Source of the DNA: Dermatemys mawii
Lineage: Eukaryota > Chordata > Testudines > Dermatemydidae
Direction of reading: 5' to 3'
DNA length: 64,000 bases
NCBI GenBank assembly: GCA_007922305.1
Contig: ML677326.1
Coordinates: 58,166,961 to 58,230,960 of the forward strand
Below are positions 46,768 through 60,100 of the stretch, piece by piece. The first letter of the stretch is position 1, and each line of letters starts with the position of its first letter. The position numbers and the translations under genes were made by a program. Under the pieces are notes generated by a model, which did no database searches, was not told the DNA's origin, and saw only the letters and a list, made by a program, of their open reading frames with translations.

Positions 46768-49700
46768 AGCCTTCACGGGTGTGTGTATGCACAACATACG
46801 TGCACAAATGGTTCAAAGCTTATGTGGCTTTGTACATCAGAGTATTTTTGCCCTTAGGTTATGCACACAACTGTTTGAAGAGTTCCAGACATAGTGTTTT
46901 AATTGCATGTACTTATGGTACTGAGAGCGTGCCAACTGATATTTCTTTTGTGGAGCAAGAAATTTCATATTCTCCTCTCCAGTAGCATTATCTAGCAAGT
47001 GAATATTATTTCTAATTGTTGTTTCCGATTTTTATCTGATACTTCAGTTTGAGCCATACAGATATATTTTGTTCAAAATACCAAAGGCATTAATAACATT
47101 AGCTATAATTGGATTACTTACCAAAGGCTGAGGAATATTCACTGCAATGATAGCCGGACTATTAGATGTTTGTTTTGTGATAAGGAAACAGGAAGGATTA
47201 TTGTAACTCTTTCTCTTTTCTTTGCTAAACTCTTAAGTTCCCTAACGGCTAATGAAGATGTAATGGAAAATATTTAGAAAATTACCTTGGAAGATATGAG
47301 TTTTCTACATTTATTTACAGATTCTTATTTTCCCACAGATATTACCTACAGAAATTGCATTATTTGTTTCCTAAAAGCTAGGATGAAGCAGAACTGGAAA
47401 CATGCCAAGTTTATATGTGAGCTGATCTACTATGATCATTTTTACTGACTTTTCAGTAACCTGAATCAATCAGTAAGCAGCAAATGGGCTCCATTTTTCT
47501 TATCTTAACTTCTAATTATGTTAGAATTGTATTTTCATTGAGTTGATATCACACATATTTTATTCCTAATGACTTTTTCACCAGGATTCTATTTGATAGG
47601 CACAGAATAAAGATGAAAAGAAATATCGATTCAAGGAGAGAATCTCTAATCTTGTCCAGTTAAAAATTTGTCCCCTCTTGTAAAATAGGTGGTGAAGAGA
47701 GGTGTCTCTTTGGGGATACCTACACTTGGGGGAGTGATTCCCATCCTGAGGAGACAAACCCATGTTAGTTCTCATTGAGATAGCACATTCAAAATGGAAT
47801 GTGACCACAACAGTATGAGGTGTGAGAAGAGCTAACCACCTTGCGTACATGCCCATCTGAGACCCTAGGCATGTACTGTGGGTGACTAGTCTGTCTTGCG
47901 GTTTGTGCTGCCACAGCTACGTTCTGTTTTTAGTGCACTAGTCGTACGAGTATGGCCCCTTGCGCTGGGAAACATGTTTCCAGTTGAAGTGTAGAAACAC
48001 TCTTTGAGGGACAATTCCAATTTGGGCTAATCCTGAGGAGCAGTTTCCAACTATCCCTTACTCTTGAGGATGGTCCTAATAGCTCATTCCATAATCCTAT
48101 ATACGAGTATTGTAAAAAAAGATGGCAGAACTCTTCTGGTGACCTTTTCCTGTGAACATGTGTTAGAATAGTCTATAACACTGGTAAAACTCTGCTGAGT
48201 CACTGCGGTAGGTGCGGCTCATTAACTTCACCCGCGCGGAAGTGGAAGTGGCTTTTAAGAAAAGGGTTTGAAGGGAAACTTTAGCATCAGCCCAGCTAAG
48301 ACTGAGGTTTATGTTGTATTGTTTTCAGTTATTAGTAGGGAAGGAGAGATGAGGTTTGTGTGTGAATATAGGTATATACATAAACACCACACTTCCTTAT
48401 TCTTAGTGAAACAGTATATTTGCAATTTCTCTGTTGGCTTTCCACATGAGAACATATTGAGAACTTAGTAATATTTCAGTGAATTATATATGCTAAAATA
48501 GTTTCACCTGCCAAAACCTGTAACTGCATCAAATGTTTCTATCATGTACAGCAAAAAGGATGTTTCTAGATCTCTTAGTGGAAAAGTAAGATGGAGAAAT
48601 GGCCTATGGCACTTTGATGCCTGATAGCCCCACTCCCACCCCCTCTCAGGTGTTCTGTAAGCAAAGAGGCAGAACAGTCTTGTCTGACAAACAGGTTCCT
48701 GCTTGGAGCTATCAGCAATAATAATGTCAGACAGTTGAAGTAAAAAGATATACTGAGTTCACATTGCTCCACGTGGCGCCTCTGTGTAATCCATGGGAGA
48801 AATGTAGATTCCAAACAGAGCTGTTGAAGGATCGCATGATGCATTTCAAAAAAGAAAAGTTAAACCTTAGAGTTTGCAATGTGCTTTATTAATGTCATAT
48901 AAATGTTAAGTTCCTCCTTGCACCCTTTCCCTTTTCAGTTTTTTTAAAAAATACATATTGCTATTCATTTTGTGGAGCTTGCATTTCTTTTTATGTTTCA
49001 CTTCTAGGGAAGGAAAACAGCTTGTTTTGTCTGTAATGTTTCTGATTGATTTACACGCGTTTTACTATTTTTATTAGTAACATATATGCACTGATATGTG
49101 TTGAAATGAAAGGAATACTGTGGATTCTGTTTTGAAGCTTAGCAAGATTGCCTTTTTTCTCACAGAAAGCTGTCATAGTATTCTGCAGTAATGAGCCAAA
49201 GCATGACAACTTGCACCAATGACAGTGGGTTTTTGCTGTTACTATAGAATGGCATCCATTTTTTTTCTTTCAGTGAGAGGAGTTGTTAAAACTCAAGTGA
49301 TTTTTGGGCTTACTCTATGAATTATTTTATTATTTATTTCTTTTTCTGAACATTCCTTACTGGTGGGAAAATTCTATGTAAAATATCTTAAGGCAGCTTA
49401 AGTATAGCGTGTGGGACGTGTACTTGCCCTAGTTATTCAGTGTAAACATTCACTCTCATAAAAATAGTAATAAAGCTTATGCTGACCTAAGATAGACCAG
49501 TATAAATCCAGACTAACTTTACTGAATCAGTAGAATTATTCTGGATTTACACTAGCCTTCTATATTTTGTTCTATTTCCTCACTGGCTATATGAGAATTG
49601 AATTACTATGACCTCTGTGAAATCATTTTATTTGATATTTGTGGAATGTTTTTTCAGTGTCTGGTTGAAATCTGATGTAACCAGTTCCTCTTTTCTGACT

Positions 49701-49849
49701 TTCTTTTTGTAAATTTTATGATAACTGTTGTTCACCATGTGTGGGCTGGAAAGGAAAACGTCAAAATACAGGGAAAATTTTAAAAGCACCTAAGGCGTAA
49801 TTCTACAAACATGACTAAGGTGCTGTAATGCTCAGCCTTACAACTCCTA
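46768..49849. other. Intergenic sequence
   Basis: AT-rich with no gene found. The piece at about 47860-48000 (gccacagctacgttctgttt, agtgcactagtcgtacgagt) looks like an old MITE, without readable ends. The minus-strand frames at 47578-47856 and 48575-48844 have no recognised motif. Confidence 0.35.
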
Positions 49850-50772
49850 GTCTTTAGGTGCCTAGGAAAATCGAAAGGAAGAACGCTGTGATCCACAAAG
49901 CCTGAGTTAGGCTCCTGTACAATAAGTGGGGATACATAGGTACCTTAGGATGCTGGGTGATGAGATGAGGTATACCTTCTGAAGACCCTCCAGCCAACTC
50001 ACTACATAGTCCTACCCTTCCTGGGCTACAAAGTATTTCTGGACCCAGATGTACAGTTGGCATCTCCAACACTCCTGTGCCACTTGAAACCCAGGCCTGC
50101 CTCTACTTTGGGTTCCAGTCCCGGAATCCTACGTCCGGCAATTGTAGTCTGCTTTTCCTCAGACTCTGTTGCTCTTTCCTTGGACTCCTTTCTACAGCTT
50201 CTGGCTCTCCCTGCCCCGTCTGAGTGTACCAGCTCAAGCTTTCTCCTCTCAAGGAGTAAGTGTAGACTACTTAATTCTACAGCCTTAAACACACCTTTCT
50301 ATACCCAGGGAGCGCCTGCAGACTACTTCCTGTGCATCCCCTTTCTGTTGTTAACTTTCTGGCTTTTTATCAGCCTTGTCTATTCCTCCTCAGATAGGCT
50401 CCATCTTCAATCAGCCTTTCAATCCCTGGCTCTCCCTCAGTTGCAGCCTATCAGGTTATTTAACTTAATTTAACTTCCACTGTCTTGTGTAGGGTGGACA
50501 CCCCCTCACAGTCAAGATATAGGGAATCAAAAGCTTCCTTGGGTATTTATTAAAAAAAAACAGTTCCAATTATAGACACAAACAAATGTTTCTAGACTGA
50601 GTTCCAGCTTTGTCTCCCTTGTTTCCAGGGACCAAACCCTGTTCAAAACACTATATGCCCCCACATTTAGTAGTTGAAAAATACACAGCAAGATAGTAGA
50701 GAATATTGAGATCCAGAGTCCTTTTTGAAACCCATCTACTATAACATGATGATGGAGCAACACAGTTATCAT
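49850..50772. repeat. Possible LTR-derived block
   Basis: A pyrimidine-rich, less AT-rich block with open frames on both strands (50057-50473 +, 50026-50292 -). Its composition and lack of coding motifs suggest an old LTR, but no TG...CA ends or target duplication were found. Confidence 0.3.
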
Positions 50773-51239
50773 GGCTATGTCTTATAATTACTAGGTAAAT
50801 ATGATCCAGTATTAGTGTGATACTTTAAAAAAAATCGCATTGTCTTATAAGTGTGCCTAAAGACTCAAGAGATTAACATGCAATTCTGCCTGTCAATATT
50901 ACATGTATTTCACATGTTGAGTCTCCTCACCAGATAGTCTTGCTGGAGAATTTCAAGTCCATATCTTAGAATTCATCCTCTATTCATATTAGTGGATCAT
51001 AGATCACCTGTGTGATTCCATTGTTAATTTTCTTAATTCATTCACTGGCCCCAGTTTGTACCCAACACACTTAGGGAAAAAATTTCTTAAATGGCTTCTA
51101 ATTTTGGGTAACTTATTTTCTGAGTATGCAGAAGGATTTTATTAATAGTGATTTAGGCATGGGCCCATGAGTACAAAACAGGTATTACAATAAAACTTAA
51201 ACCACATTCAAAATTATAAAATACTTATAAATAGAAAAT
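50773..51239. other. Intergenic sequence
   Basis: AT-rich, nothing recognised. Confidence 0.4.
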
Positions 51240-53135
51240 TAAAAAGACAGACACCATTAATCCATATATGATGACTGTGCCATTTGCCTTTTCCTTATTT
51301 TAGCAGCTGACCATGCAAATAGGGCCACTGCTTGAATAATAGATAAATTCTATTTTCTGAGAGATCATAGACAAAGGCATCTGGGACAACAACATGGAAT
51401 GCCAGTTTGACCTCAAATGGCAATGCAAATTACAATGTAATAAATAATGGGGTAAATCTTCCACCTGCTCTAAACTGCACAGACAGAGGCAATTACATTT
51501 CTCAGTGCAGCATATCGGTTTTCTAAGTAAGCTGTCTGCATGAATTTGAAATATAGAACTGTAAAGGCCCACCTTAGAATGTTATTACATAGTCTATGTA
51601 AAATTTGGAATATCGATGAGTCATTTTAACAAGGGAAAAACCAAGGTGACATATTTGAAATAGAAATAACGGCCATGACTGTTGCTTATTAATATTCTGT
51701 AGTATTGACTTGATTAGGGATTTCACATTTTTAAACTTAAATCTAATCATTTCCGCTATGGAGACAAATAATTTTGAATATGCTGTACCCGAGAAAATTT
51801 ATATGAGACAGTCCTATTGAGCTGTTCCACTGAGCAGAACTTTGGCAAATGCTCTGGGTGCATATTATGAATATGTACATATTATGTACATAATATGTAC
51901 ATATTCATAATGTGCATATTATATATATAATATATATATATAACATATAATGTTCATAATATGTACATAAGTACATATTATGAATATGTAGCCAAAAATT
52001 AATACTATGATGTTGCAGTTTGGATGAAATTGAATTCATACCTGTTGCAGCATTAAGAGGAGCTATTATTTGGGAGACCAAAAATCATCCTAAGAAATTT
52101 GTTTCAAATCACACCTGGTCCCATGGGATCATTCCCATATTTCTGCAGCATACAAAATGTGAGTGCATACCTTTGCCTCAAACTCTCTACAGATTGATTC
52201 AATTAAGATTGAATCCAGATAAAATGTAACCTAGCTTATGTTGAATTTAAGGCCTTCTTGTTTGTTACTTGAATATGCTCATCCCACAAACCATTCTGTG
52301 ACAACTAGATACTCAGGTAAGGGAAAGAGATAACTTGTTCAATATTTTGGCCATGTAGCTTCTATCTCTAACAAGGACAATTACTTTCAGTTTTGGAATA
52401 ATTTATTGAGAGGTCGTCCCATAAACAGTATAAAAGAAATACACTTAATAAATGCTTCAATCCCAAAGGTTTTTGTGACAGTAAAACCATATCATCTGTA
52501 CATAATGAGACAGACATAGAGTTATTCATCATTTTAAATGGAAAATACTGAACCTCTTTTCATGGTAAAACATCAGTGATATTGAAATTAAAAAGAAAAG
52601 GAGCCCTGTCAAACTCCCTTTGTAATTGGGATGGAATCAGTTAATTCCTCACCCAGGGCTGTTCTAACCTTGGCCACTGTTCATCTGTGAAGAGCCATTA
52701 GAAGAATAAGTATCAGGGGATCTATTCTCCAGAAATCTCCAGTTTACTGTACAGTGCCTGTCAGCGGAATCGAAGGCTGATTTTTAGATCAACAAAAGCA
52801 GCATCCAATTTTCCCCCATGAGGAGTCATGTATTTGTGGATCAAATAAGAATGAATAAAACAATTAGTTGTAGTGGAGCAGGCATTTCAGAAACCAGCTT
52901 CTTGCTCAGTAAATAAATAAATAATTTTTCCCTGTCCAGTCCTGCTCTGCCCAAAATATATCTAGCATAAATTTTTAAAGCAACATCCAATGAACTAATT
53001 GAGCAGTAATTCCTGGAGTCTTTTCTCTCCTCTTTTTTATAAAGTGGAATGATAATACTGATAGCCCAATGTAAGGTGAAAATCCCTGTATTATTTATAT
53101 TAGAAAAAAGCATAGCCAAATCAGGTGCCACCAGT
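51240..53135 (-). mobile_element. Degenerate non-LTR retrotransposon (LINE) reverse transcriptase
   Basis: Reading the minus strand from 53131 downward gives ISIIIPLYKKEERKDSRNYC with DVALKIYARYIL (52841-53131). Next comes AAFVDLKISLRFR near 52765, a damaged GVRQG block near 52610 and a YADD-like region near 52500. INYSKTES follows near 52400, and finally a Cys/His-rich C-terminal piece (LPHYLLHCNLHCH, 51300-51572). The order is that of a LINE ORF2. Its wording differs from the CR1 copies in this window, so it is another clade, which I do not name. It is interrupted around 51858-51990 by an AT palindrome. Confidence 0.68.
51858..51990. repeat. AT-rich palindrome cluster
   Basis: 51864-51911 is a perfect 48-bp palindrome with no spacer (arms begin attatgaatatgtacatatt). 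It is followed by a (TA)n run and a second hairpin with 14-bp arms ttcataatatgtac (51953-51966) and gtacatattatgaa (51971-51984) around a 4-nt loop. Such sequence can extrude as a cruciform. Confidence 0.9.
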
Positions 53136-54519
53136 CACTGCTCTTCTTAAATATTTCTGCAAGGATATGCAGTTAAAACACTTTCGGCCTCATTTTCAGA
53201 AAGGTGTCAGACACCTGCAGTTCTCATTGACTGCAGTTTGCATTGTGACTGGTCATCTTTGAAAATTAGGCCCAAGGGGTCTAAGATTGGAAACCCAGAA
53301 ATTAAGGCACCCAACATTAGAGCTTACTTCTGGAAATTTCACCCTAACCCTTTCAGAGCAACAAATATTTTACAAGATGTATGTATTTTCAGTGTTCTCT
53401 AATGGAGCTAAATCCAGCAACAATCAAAGGGAGGGAAAAGTGGTAATTACATAAGATTACTACAATATCTATTAATAATTTAAAACATTTGATTTCTCTA
53501 ATTCAGAGCTGCAACATATTTTACTGCTCATGATCAAATTGTAACACAGTAGCCAAAGCGTAATCTTTTCTTCTGCCTTTTATCATTTTTTCCAAATATC
53601 CTTAGGCCAGATACTATGATGTAGTTTCTCTTATTGAAACTCAGGAATCCAACAGCATAACACAATACCCAAAACAATTAACATTACAAGCTTTGTTTAC
53701 AGAAATCTTATTTTCCTGGCAAGACTGCTGCCTCTATTACATAGTGCTGGGCCTGAATGCTGTCACTCAGTCTCTTTCTATCACAGAACATCTGCTAATC
53801 TTCTCAGCTATATGAAGGAGCACAGCAGATCTCCTGTTGCTTCTCTCTGTGTCTTCCACAGTAGAAAGGAGGAAGGAAGAAAACGGAGTTCCCCTCTCTC
53901 CTACAATCCATCTCTCAAAATGTGTCTACTCACAGGGCAGAAAGAGTGAGCAACTTTCTTCTCCCCAAACTGCCTTGATTCAAGGGAGGTGGCTACATCA
54001 CCCACCTATGGCTATTCTTACAGAGGAAAAAACACCACTCATTCTGCTTCAACTGTCAAGGTTGGAACAAAAGAGATGACCCTATATTCCTCCTGTCAGT
54101 TGTGTCTAATCTCAGAGAGAAAACCTTCCTCCTGCATAATGTGAAAAGCCTGTCTACTGTAGTTTTGCTCCCTCATGTTATTGCCCACTGAGGATTTACA
54201 TAGGTAATTCCTCCTTCTATCAAGAGCCTCTGTGCACCAGTGGGTATAGACCCTTCAATTGTCAGCTATACTACCCCATAATCCTATTATTCCTCTAGAC
54301 TTTCATTTCTTTTAAAAGCTATTACGCTCGTCAATAAACTTCTGGAATAATCTATATTCAGTGCTCCCTATATTTTGAATGCTATCTGTTTCTGGAATCC
54401 ATTTATCAAGATCATTCACATATGATTTCAGAAACAGTAGATGGCCAAAGTTCAGACTCTCTGGGAACTTAGATTTGGTGCCAAGAATCAGAGCGATAAC
54501 CATGTTAGTCTGGATCTGC
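53136..54519. other. Intergenic sequence
   Basis: No gene recognised. The piece at 53180-53340 (ttttcagaaaggtgtcagac, gaaaattaggccc) resembles an old scattered repeat. The + frame 53837-54079 lacks conserved motifs. Confidence 0.35.
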
Positions 54520-54697
54520 AAAAGCAAGAGTCTTGTAGCACCTTACAGACTAACAGAGATGTTTGGAATCATAAGCTTTCATGGGCTAAGACCCACTTCA
54601 TCAGATGAATGTGATGAAGTGGGTCTTAGCCCACGAAAGCTTATGATCCCAAACATCTCTTAGTTGTTAGTCTATAAGGTGCTACAAGATTCTTTGT
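54520..54697. repeat. Fold-back repeat related to Penelope-like element termini
   Basis: The left arm (caagagtcttgtagcacc, ttacagactaacagagatgt, cataagctttcatgggctaa, gacccacttcatcagatg) is mirrored by the right arm (gatgaagtgggtcttagccc, acgaaagcttatgatcccaa, gtctataaggtgctacaag) around about 54605. Arms are roughly 80 bp with few mismatches. The words match the tail of the Penelope-like element at 8944. Confidence 0.82.
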
Positions 54698-57136
54698 CAT
54701 TGGTGCCAAGAGTAACTCTTCTTACAAGCACTGTAAAATATACTTTTTTTATCATTTAAAACAGGTTTTCTTTACTTCCTGAGCTCATTTCTCCAGTGGC
54801 AGCTTGCTAAGTGGAAATTTGTCAAACACTTTATAAAAAGTCCATATGTGTAGGTCATTTGTCATGCAATATTGACCTTCACTGCAACTACTTAAAAAGA
54901 AAAGCTGGGATGGTTGGCTAGGTAGGAGGAAAGGTTGTCTTGAAGAACAGCAGCCAATATCCAAGGAGTTTCAGCTATATAAAACATCTTAGGAAATGTA
55001 TGCTGCTAAGGTGGAGATTGGAAAAGTTGTGTTGGGTTGGGTGGTAGTTTTTGTTTTGGGGGAGGGTAGGAGATAGAGTCCATTAAATCATTAGAAAATA
55101 GACAATCAGAATTTAGGAACCAGAAGTTTTCAGAAAATAAGAACAGTTTTCAGTTTGCTCATTACAAATTTCCCTATTTTCACAGCCATCAAAAGCTTTT
55201 CAAAAAACAAATGTGCAACAAATTTCTTGGAAAAATTGCCATGTATTTTATCTTTGTTGGCAATTCATTAACAACAATTCCCCAACTGCAAATGCTTTGC
55301 AGAGGTGGCCATTTATTTTTGCATCACAGTGGTGTTTAATATACTGTCTTGTGAGAAGTAAATCCAGGCAAACACGCAAGCAGAAGCAACAATGTTTTAC
55401 TGAACGAACGCCAACAGCCTGCTTCATACCCAACAGCTGACAATCACGGATGGATTCCACTAGTATCTTGGAATTCCCCTGCATAATTTTATTTTAGGGA
55501 TTTTTGTAGCTACACCAGTGAAAACTCCTAGAGAGAAATCCTGACCTCCCTGAAGTCAGTGGGAGTTATGATACTGATATCCATGGAGGCAGGATTTTTA
55601 TTTGTAGTGTAGATGCACTTGTGCAGACTACCAGGGATTAAAACAGTGGAATTAACTTGTGTAGCTTCACAAGTGCAAAACAACCCAGTGTAGACAAATC
55701 CTCTGTGTACAACTGTATGACGGCCAACTTAATCGGGGTCCAAAACGATGTAACACTCTGATAATTTACCTGAAAAACACACTGAAAATAAATGCCAATT
55801 CTTTTTAAAAAGTAAAGATTTAGCTGCAATGCTAAAATATATATGCAATAAGGCCCTAAGCCAATGCCCATTGAACTCAATAGGCATCTTTCCAATAGGT
55901 TTGGGATCAGGACTTATGAATCTTCATTTGTTTGCTCAGCTATTCTGTAAAGACAAGTGCAATTACTTCTGGCACATTACATGAGGGAGCTGATTCTCCT
56001 CACAGAATGGTGTAAGCCGCTTGAATTTAGTGGAGTTGCCCCCCAGATACCAGCGCAATTGAGAAGAGAATTAGGTTCTCTGCACTTCAGCAAAAACACA
56101 GATGATTTGTAAAGTGAACTTCCTCACAGCTCTTTAGTGCTTCTAGCAAGTAACATCTGTTAGAATTAAACAGATTCTTCCCAGTTAGCACGAATAGCTA
56201 GCCAATTGTTGCATTGTACTCAAACTTTTCAAGTTTCAACATTAACTTTTTTATTTAAAGAATATTTTCTTGTAAAAATAAGAAGAGACAAGGTCAGATA
56301 ATGTGGGTAGAAGTAACAGATGAAGAGTACTGGTATGTTTGTGATGTGGCTGGCAGCTGACGTCTGTGCCACCATTTTTACATAGAATTACTCAGGGAAC
56401 TGAACAACAGAATTGGCTCTAATTCAGTGAATAAGATCTTGTGTCTATATATTCATCAATAATATTAATGCCAAAATGAATTTAATTTTATTAGAGTTGG
56501 TGCTGGCAGCAATCCCTAAAATTGAGGTTGCAAAACAGTTTATATTATAGCTCACTATTTTCATATGCTCCTAATAGTTTCACCTTTGGGGATGAAACTT
56601 TATATGTCTGGTCTTTTTCACAAGATGGTGATTTTGGGATGGGCAATCAGGAAGGATTACAACGATTTTGAGGGGAAATCGTTCAGAGTTAAAAAGAAAA
56701 TTCCTACAGCAAAAAATGATGACCCCTACCTTGAATAAGGGCACAACATGGAAATATTATAATTTGTAGCTTATGGGCAAAAGAAGAAGAGCTCTTCCTC
56801 TGCTTTTAAGTTGTGCTCTGTATTGCCTTGACATTGATGATGTTTAACTCACAAAATGTTTATAATATTCATTTTTGATTAGTGTGTTATTACTCCATTC
56901 TGGCTTACTGCTAATGCCTTCCTTTTCTCATATGTCCTAAATTAATTCAACCCACATTTGTCTCCGTATCATATTTGGCAGTAAAAAGCACCAGTGGGCT
57001 GGACACTCCCATTTTTTTTGTAACAGTGCAGAACTCACGAGAAAATGTGTCTAGGAATGGATAAAGTCAAATTTTGTATTTAATTCAGAAGTACTCGTAA
57101 AGTGTGTCCAAAAAGGAAGAAGATTATTACCTTCTA
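54698..57136. other. Intergenic sequence
   Basis: AT-rich, no gene recognised. About 55528-55700 carries repeat-like wording (cctgaagtcagtgggag, agtgtagacaaatcc) suggesting an old MITE or SINE fragment. The two opposed frames at 55213-55484 have no known motif. Confidence 0.35.
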
Positions 57137-57182
57137 TAGATGTCTATAGAAACACACCCTTATGTGTTTCTATAGACATCTA
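57137..57182. repeat. Perfect hairpin with 20-bp arms
   Basis: Arms tagatgtctatagaaacaca (57137-57156) and tgtgtttctatagacatcta (57163-57182) are exact reverse complements around the 6-nt loop ccctta. The structure resembles a small MITE or a miRNA-like stem, but nothing decides between these. Confidence 0.9.
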
Positions 57183-60100
57183 GTGGGCTACCTCCCATTC
57201 TAGGTAGGCTAGACCCCATAACCCCTTTGCTAGGTTCTACTTTGCACCTGAAAGCACCGTGGAGGTTGAGATGCACAAGAAATACACAAGAGGGTTATTT
57301 GAGTTATTGTAGTCTGAATTTTATTCCTGTGTGCACCTCAAGTTAAAGTGTGCACAGTGCTTTTCCTGGTATCTATTAAAGTGCTCTATTAGGAGACAAT
57401 ATTTTAGATTAAGTCAATCATCAGACAAAGTGATGTTAGCAGATAGTTAAACAGTAAAGCTAAAAGAGTCAGACCCTGAGTAATTTTCATACTTCTAGAG
57501 GAAGTAGAGACATTTGTTAGTGACAACAAAAGAGAGGCTGACAAACTGGGAAAGTTCTATATAGGCAAAACAATTACCATATTGTACAAAAAATCAGTAC
57601 TGTCATGCTGTATCAGAAAGGTAAAATAATTTGAACTTGTATTATTTTTCCATTTAAAAGAAAAATTCATACTTAACCAAACTGATCCTTCAACTCAGTC
57701 TTTTACAAACCTGTATCTAGAGACCAGATTCTGAGACTTCTGCTCCACTGGTAAAACAGTCCTTGCTCAAGCCATCTCCCATTGAAGTCAATTGGAATTC
57801 TGCCTTGAGTAACAGCTGAATTAAAGAAAAAATATGTGAGTATGTACCTAAGGACCTGGCCATAGATTTGAAGCTAATATTGATGCATTGCTTCATCGAT
57901 GCAGGCAGTATCCAATCCCTTTCCCAATCGGTTAAGTACCGCAAGTCTTGTTTGCTGTGAACTCAGTTTCCTTTAGCTTGGGATTTTGATGCCATTCTTA
58001 AACCTGTGCTCTCCTTCATAGCAGCTCAATGAATTGTCATTATGCCAGTAGGAGACTTAATTTCTTAATTCTTTTATGGTACTGAGAAAAGGCCCCTGCT
58101 GGGTCTAAGGGACTTTCACATGCTTTGCAATCAAAAAATGACAAATTAATGACAGCACACACAGGAGAATCTTATCACTAACACTTTCCAGCAGGCAAGC
58201 TGATTTGCCTGTCAAATATAAGAAAAAAGAAGTCATCTAGCTAATCTCTTAACTATATAAGTAGTAGCTCCTCAAGTTTTACAGCTGCAATGCTGTAAAA
58301 ATAGGGTAATTGGTATAAACAGAACTTTAAAAAAATGTTTTTCTCTTCTCAGTTTCCTTTGTTAATTTGAAAATGTCATATCACAGTTAATAACAAATGA
58401 ATGTGTGCACTGCTTAAGATGAGTACAGTATATCAATATACATCCTTTACAGGGAGATCTTCACTCATAATTGCTTTGTGAAGGTAACATATTCTACAGA
58501 CAGACTAAAAATGGACCATAGCATATTGAACCACATGTGCAACACCCATTGTCATCACAGGGAGTTCTGTGTGCACAGCAAGGATAATATGTGACCCTAG
58601 ATGACCTTGAATTGGCATTGCAATAGCTCTCATGTGTCTGTGGTTAATAGGTACAGATTCTCTTTATCCTTCCTATTCTCCTGTTACAGTGCTATCCTGT
58701 CATTTTAGACCAAGGGCCTGCTCCTGCTCCCATTGAAGTCAGTAGCAGTTTAAGAAAATTAGTTTCTCAATTTTTGTATTGTATTCTTTATCACTAAAAC
58801 TACTTATTGAATAGTAACAGATTGACAGTGAGGTAAGGTATGACTTTGTATTACTGAAAAGTTTAGTGTAAAGACAGAGTAATGGAAGAAGGATGTAAAC
58901 TAAATATGTTGTTCCAGCAGAAAGTGTCAATAGACCGTTAAGATTGTGGGTAAATACTGAATATGAAGTTTGAAACCCCCTAGCATTCACTAGAGAGGAG
59001 TCTGATTCTTCTGTGATGTATACAGTAGACTCTTGCTATAGCACCCTTCCCAGTAGCAAACCTTGGACTATAGCGAATGTAGTCCCTGGATCCCTCCTCC
59101 AGCCCCACACACTGTGATAGGGGACTGAGAGCTTTTCAGACTTGGGCTGCAGTGTGAAGCAAAGTACCCTTCCAGCCCTGGGGTATTTGCTGGGACAGAG
59201 TGCTCCTCATACATACATTCTAATCTTTTAAATGTACATAATAAAGGAGAAAAACAGGCATGTTCCCATCAACTCTTGCCTCCAAATCTTTTCGCAGGAG
59301 AACCACACTAGTTTTATTGCTAAATGTTCCTCTCCATCAGTGGCAAAAGGGACTGCCTAGAAAAAAAACTGTGAAAAGGAGAACACAAATAACTTCAGAT
59401 GAAATTCACTCTTATACAGAGACCTCACAACTCTCAAAATGGGAGTTAAGTGGTGTACAGGTTTTTTGCTTGGAGGGAGTTTCAGACTTTATATCTGCAC
59501 AAAAGCATACCATGTACTTAGTTTTTTAATGTGCTAATTGTTGAAAGCATTATATACAAGGTGAGAGAACAGAATGTTTGACAAAGTATAGAAACATTGA
59601 CTACTGTTTGCAGCTCCACTGAGCAGGCATACCATTGATGTTATATATATTCAGGTTAAGTTGCTAGAAATTTGCTTAGTTAAAGGTTAAGCACAAAATC
59701 TCACAACAAAGCAAAACATCTGAATTATTTGTTTTTATCTATTCCTTTGTTCTGTGGTGGTTCAGGAACCTTTGAATTTTGTTTAAATTCATTAGAAAAT
59801 GTTTGAATCTGATTCTGGATGTTTTCTCCTCATTTCCCATGTGGTCAGGTTCAACAACACAAAGAACAAAAGCCAAACCCAAATCAAACTAAAAACCTCC
59901 ATGCATTTTTCTCTTGTCCATAGAGGTGAAATTCTGGCCTTCTGGAATTCAGTGACAAAACTCATGCAGCCTTCAAGCAAAATCTTGGCTCCAATGAAGA
60001 GTATAAGTAATATGTTGTTTTCTTTGACATTATACAACCAGTGTTCCTTTGCTGTGCTTTCATTTTTATATCTTCATTGGTATACATACAGGTGATTTAA

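Noticed and set aside
48575..48844. 89-residue minus-strand frame
   Set aside because: No motif, no splice context, and no resemblance to a known protein.
50026..50473. Opposed frames of 88 and 138 residues
   Set aside because: They overlap each other on opposite strands, lack splice context or conserved motifs, and lie in a repeat-like block.
59010..59110. Possible pogo/Tigger-like terminus (cagtagactcttgctatagc)
   Set aside because: No matching inverted end or TA duplication partner could be found within a reasonable distance.
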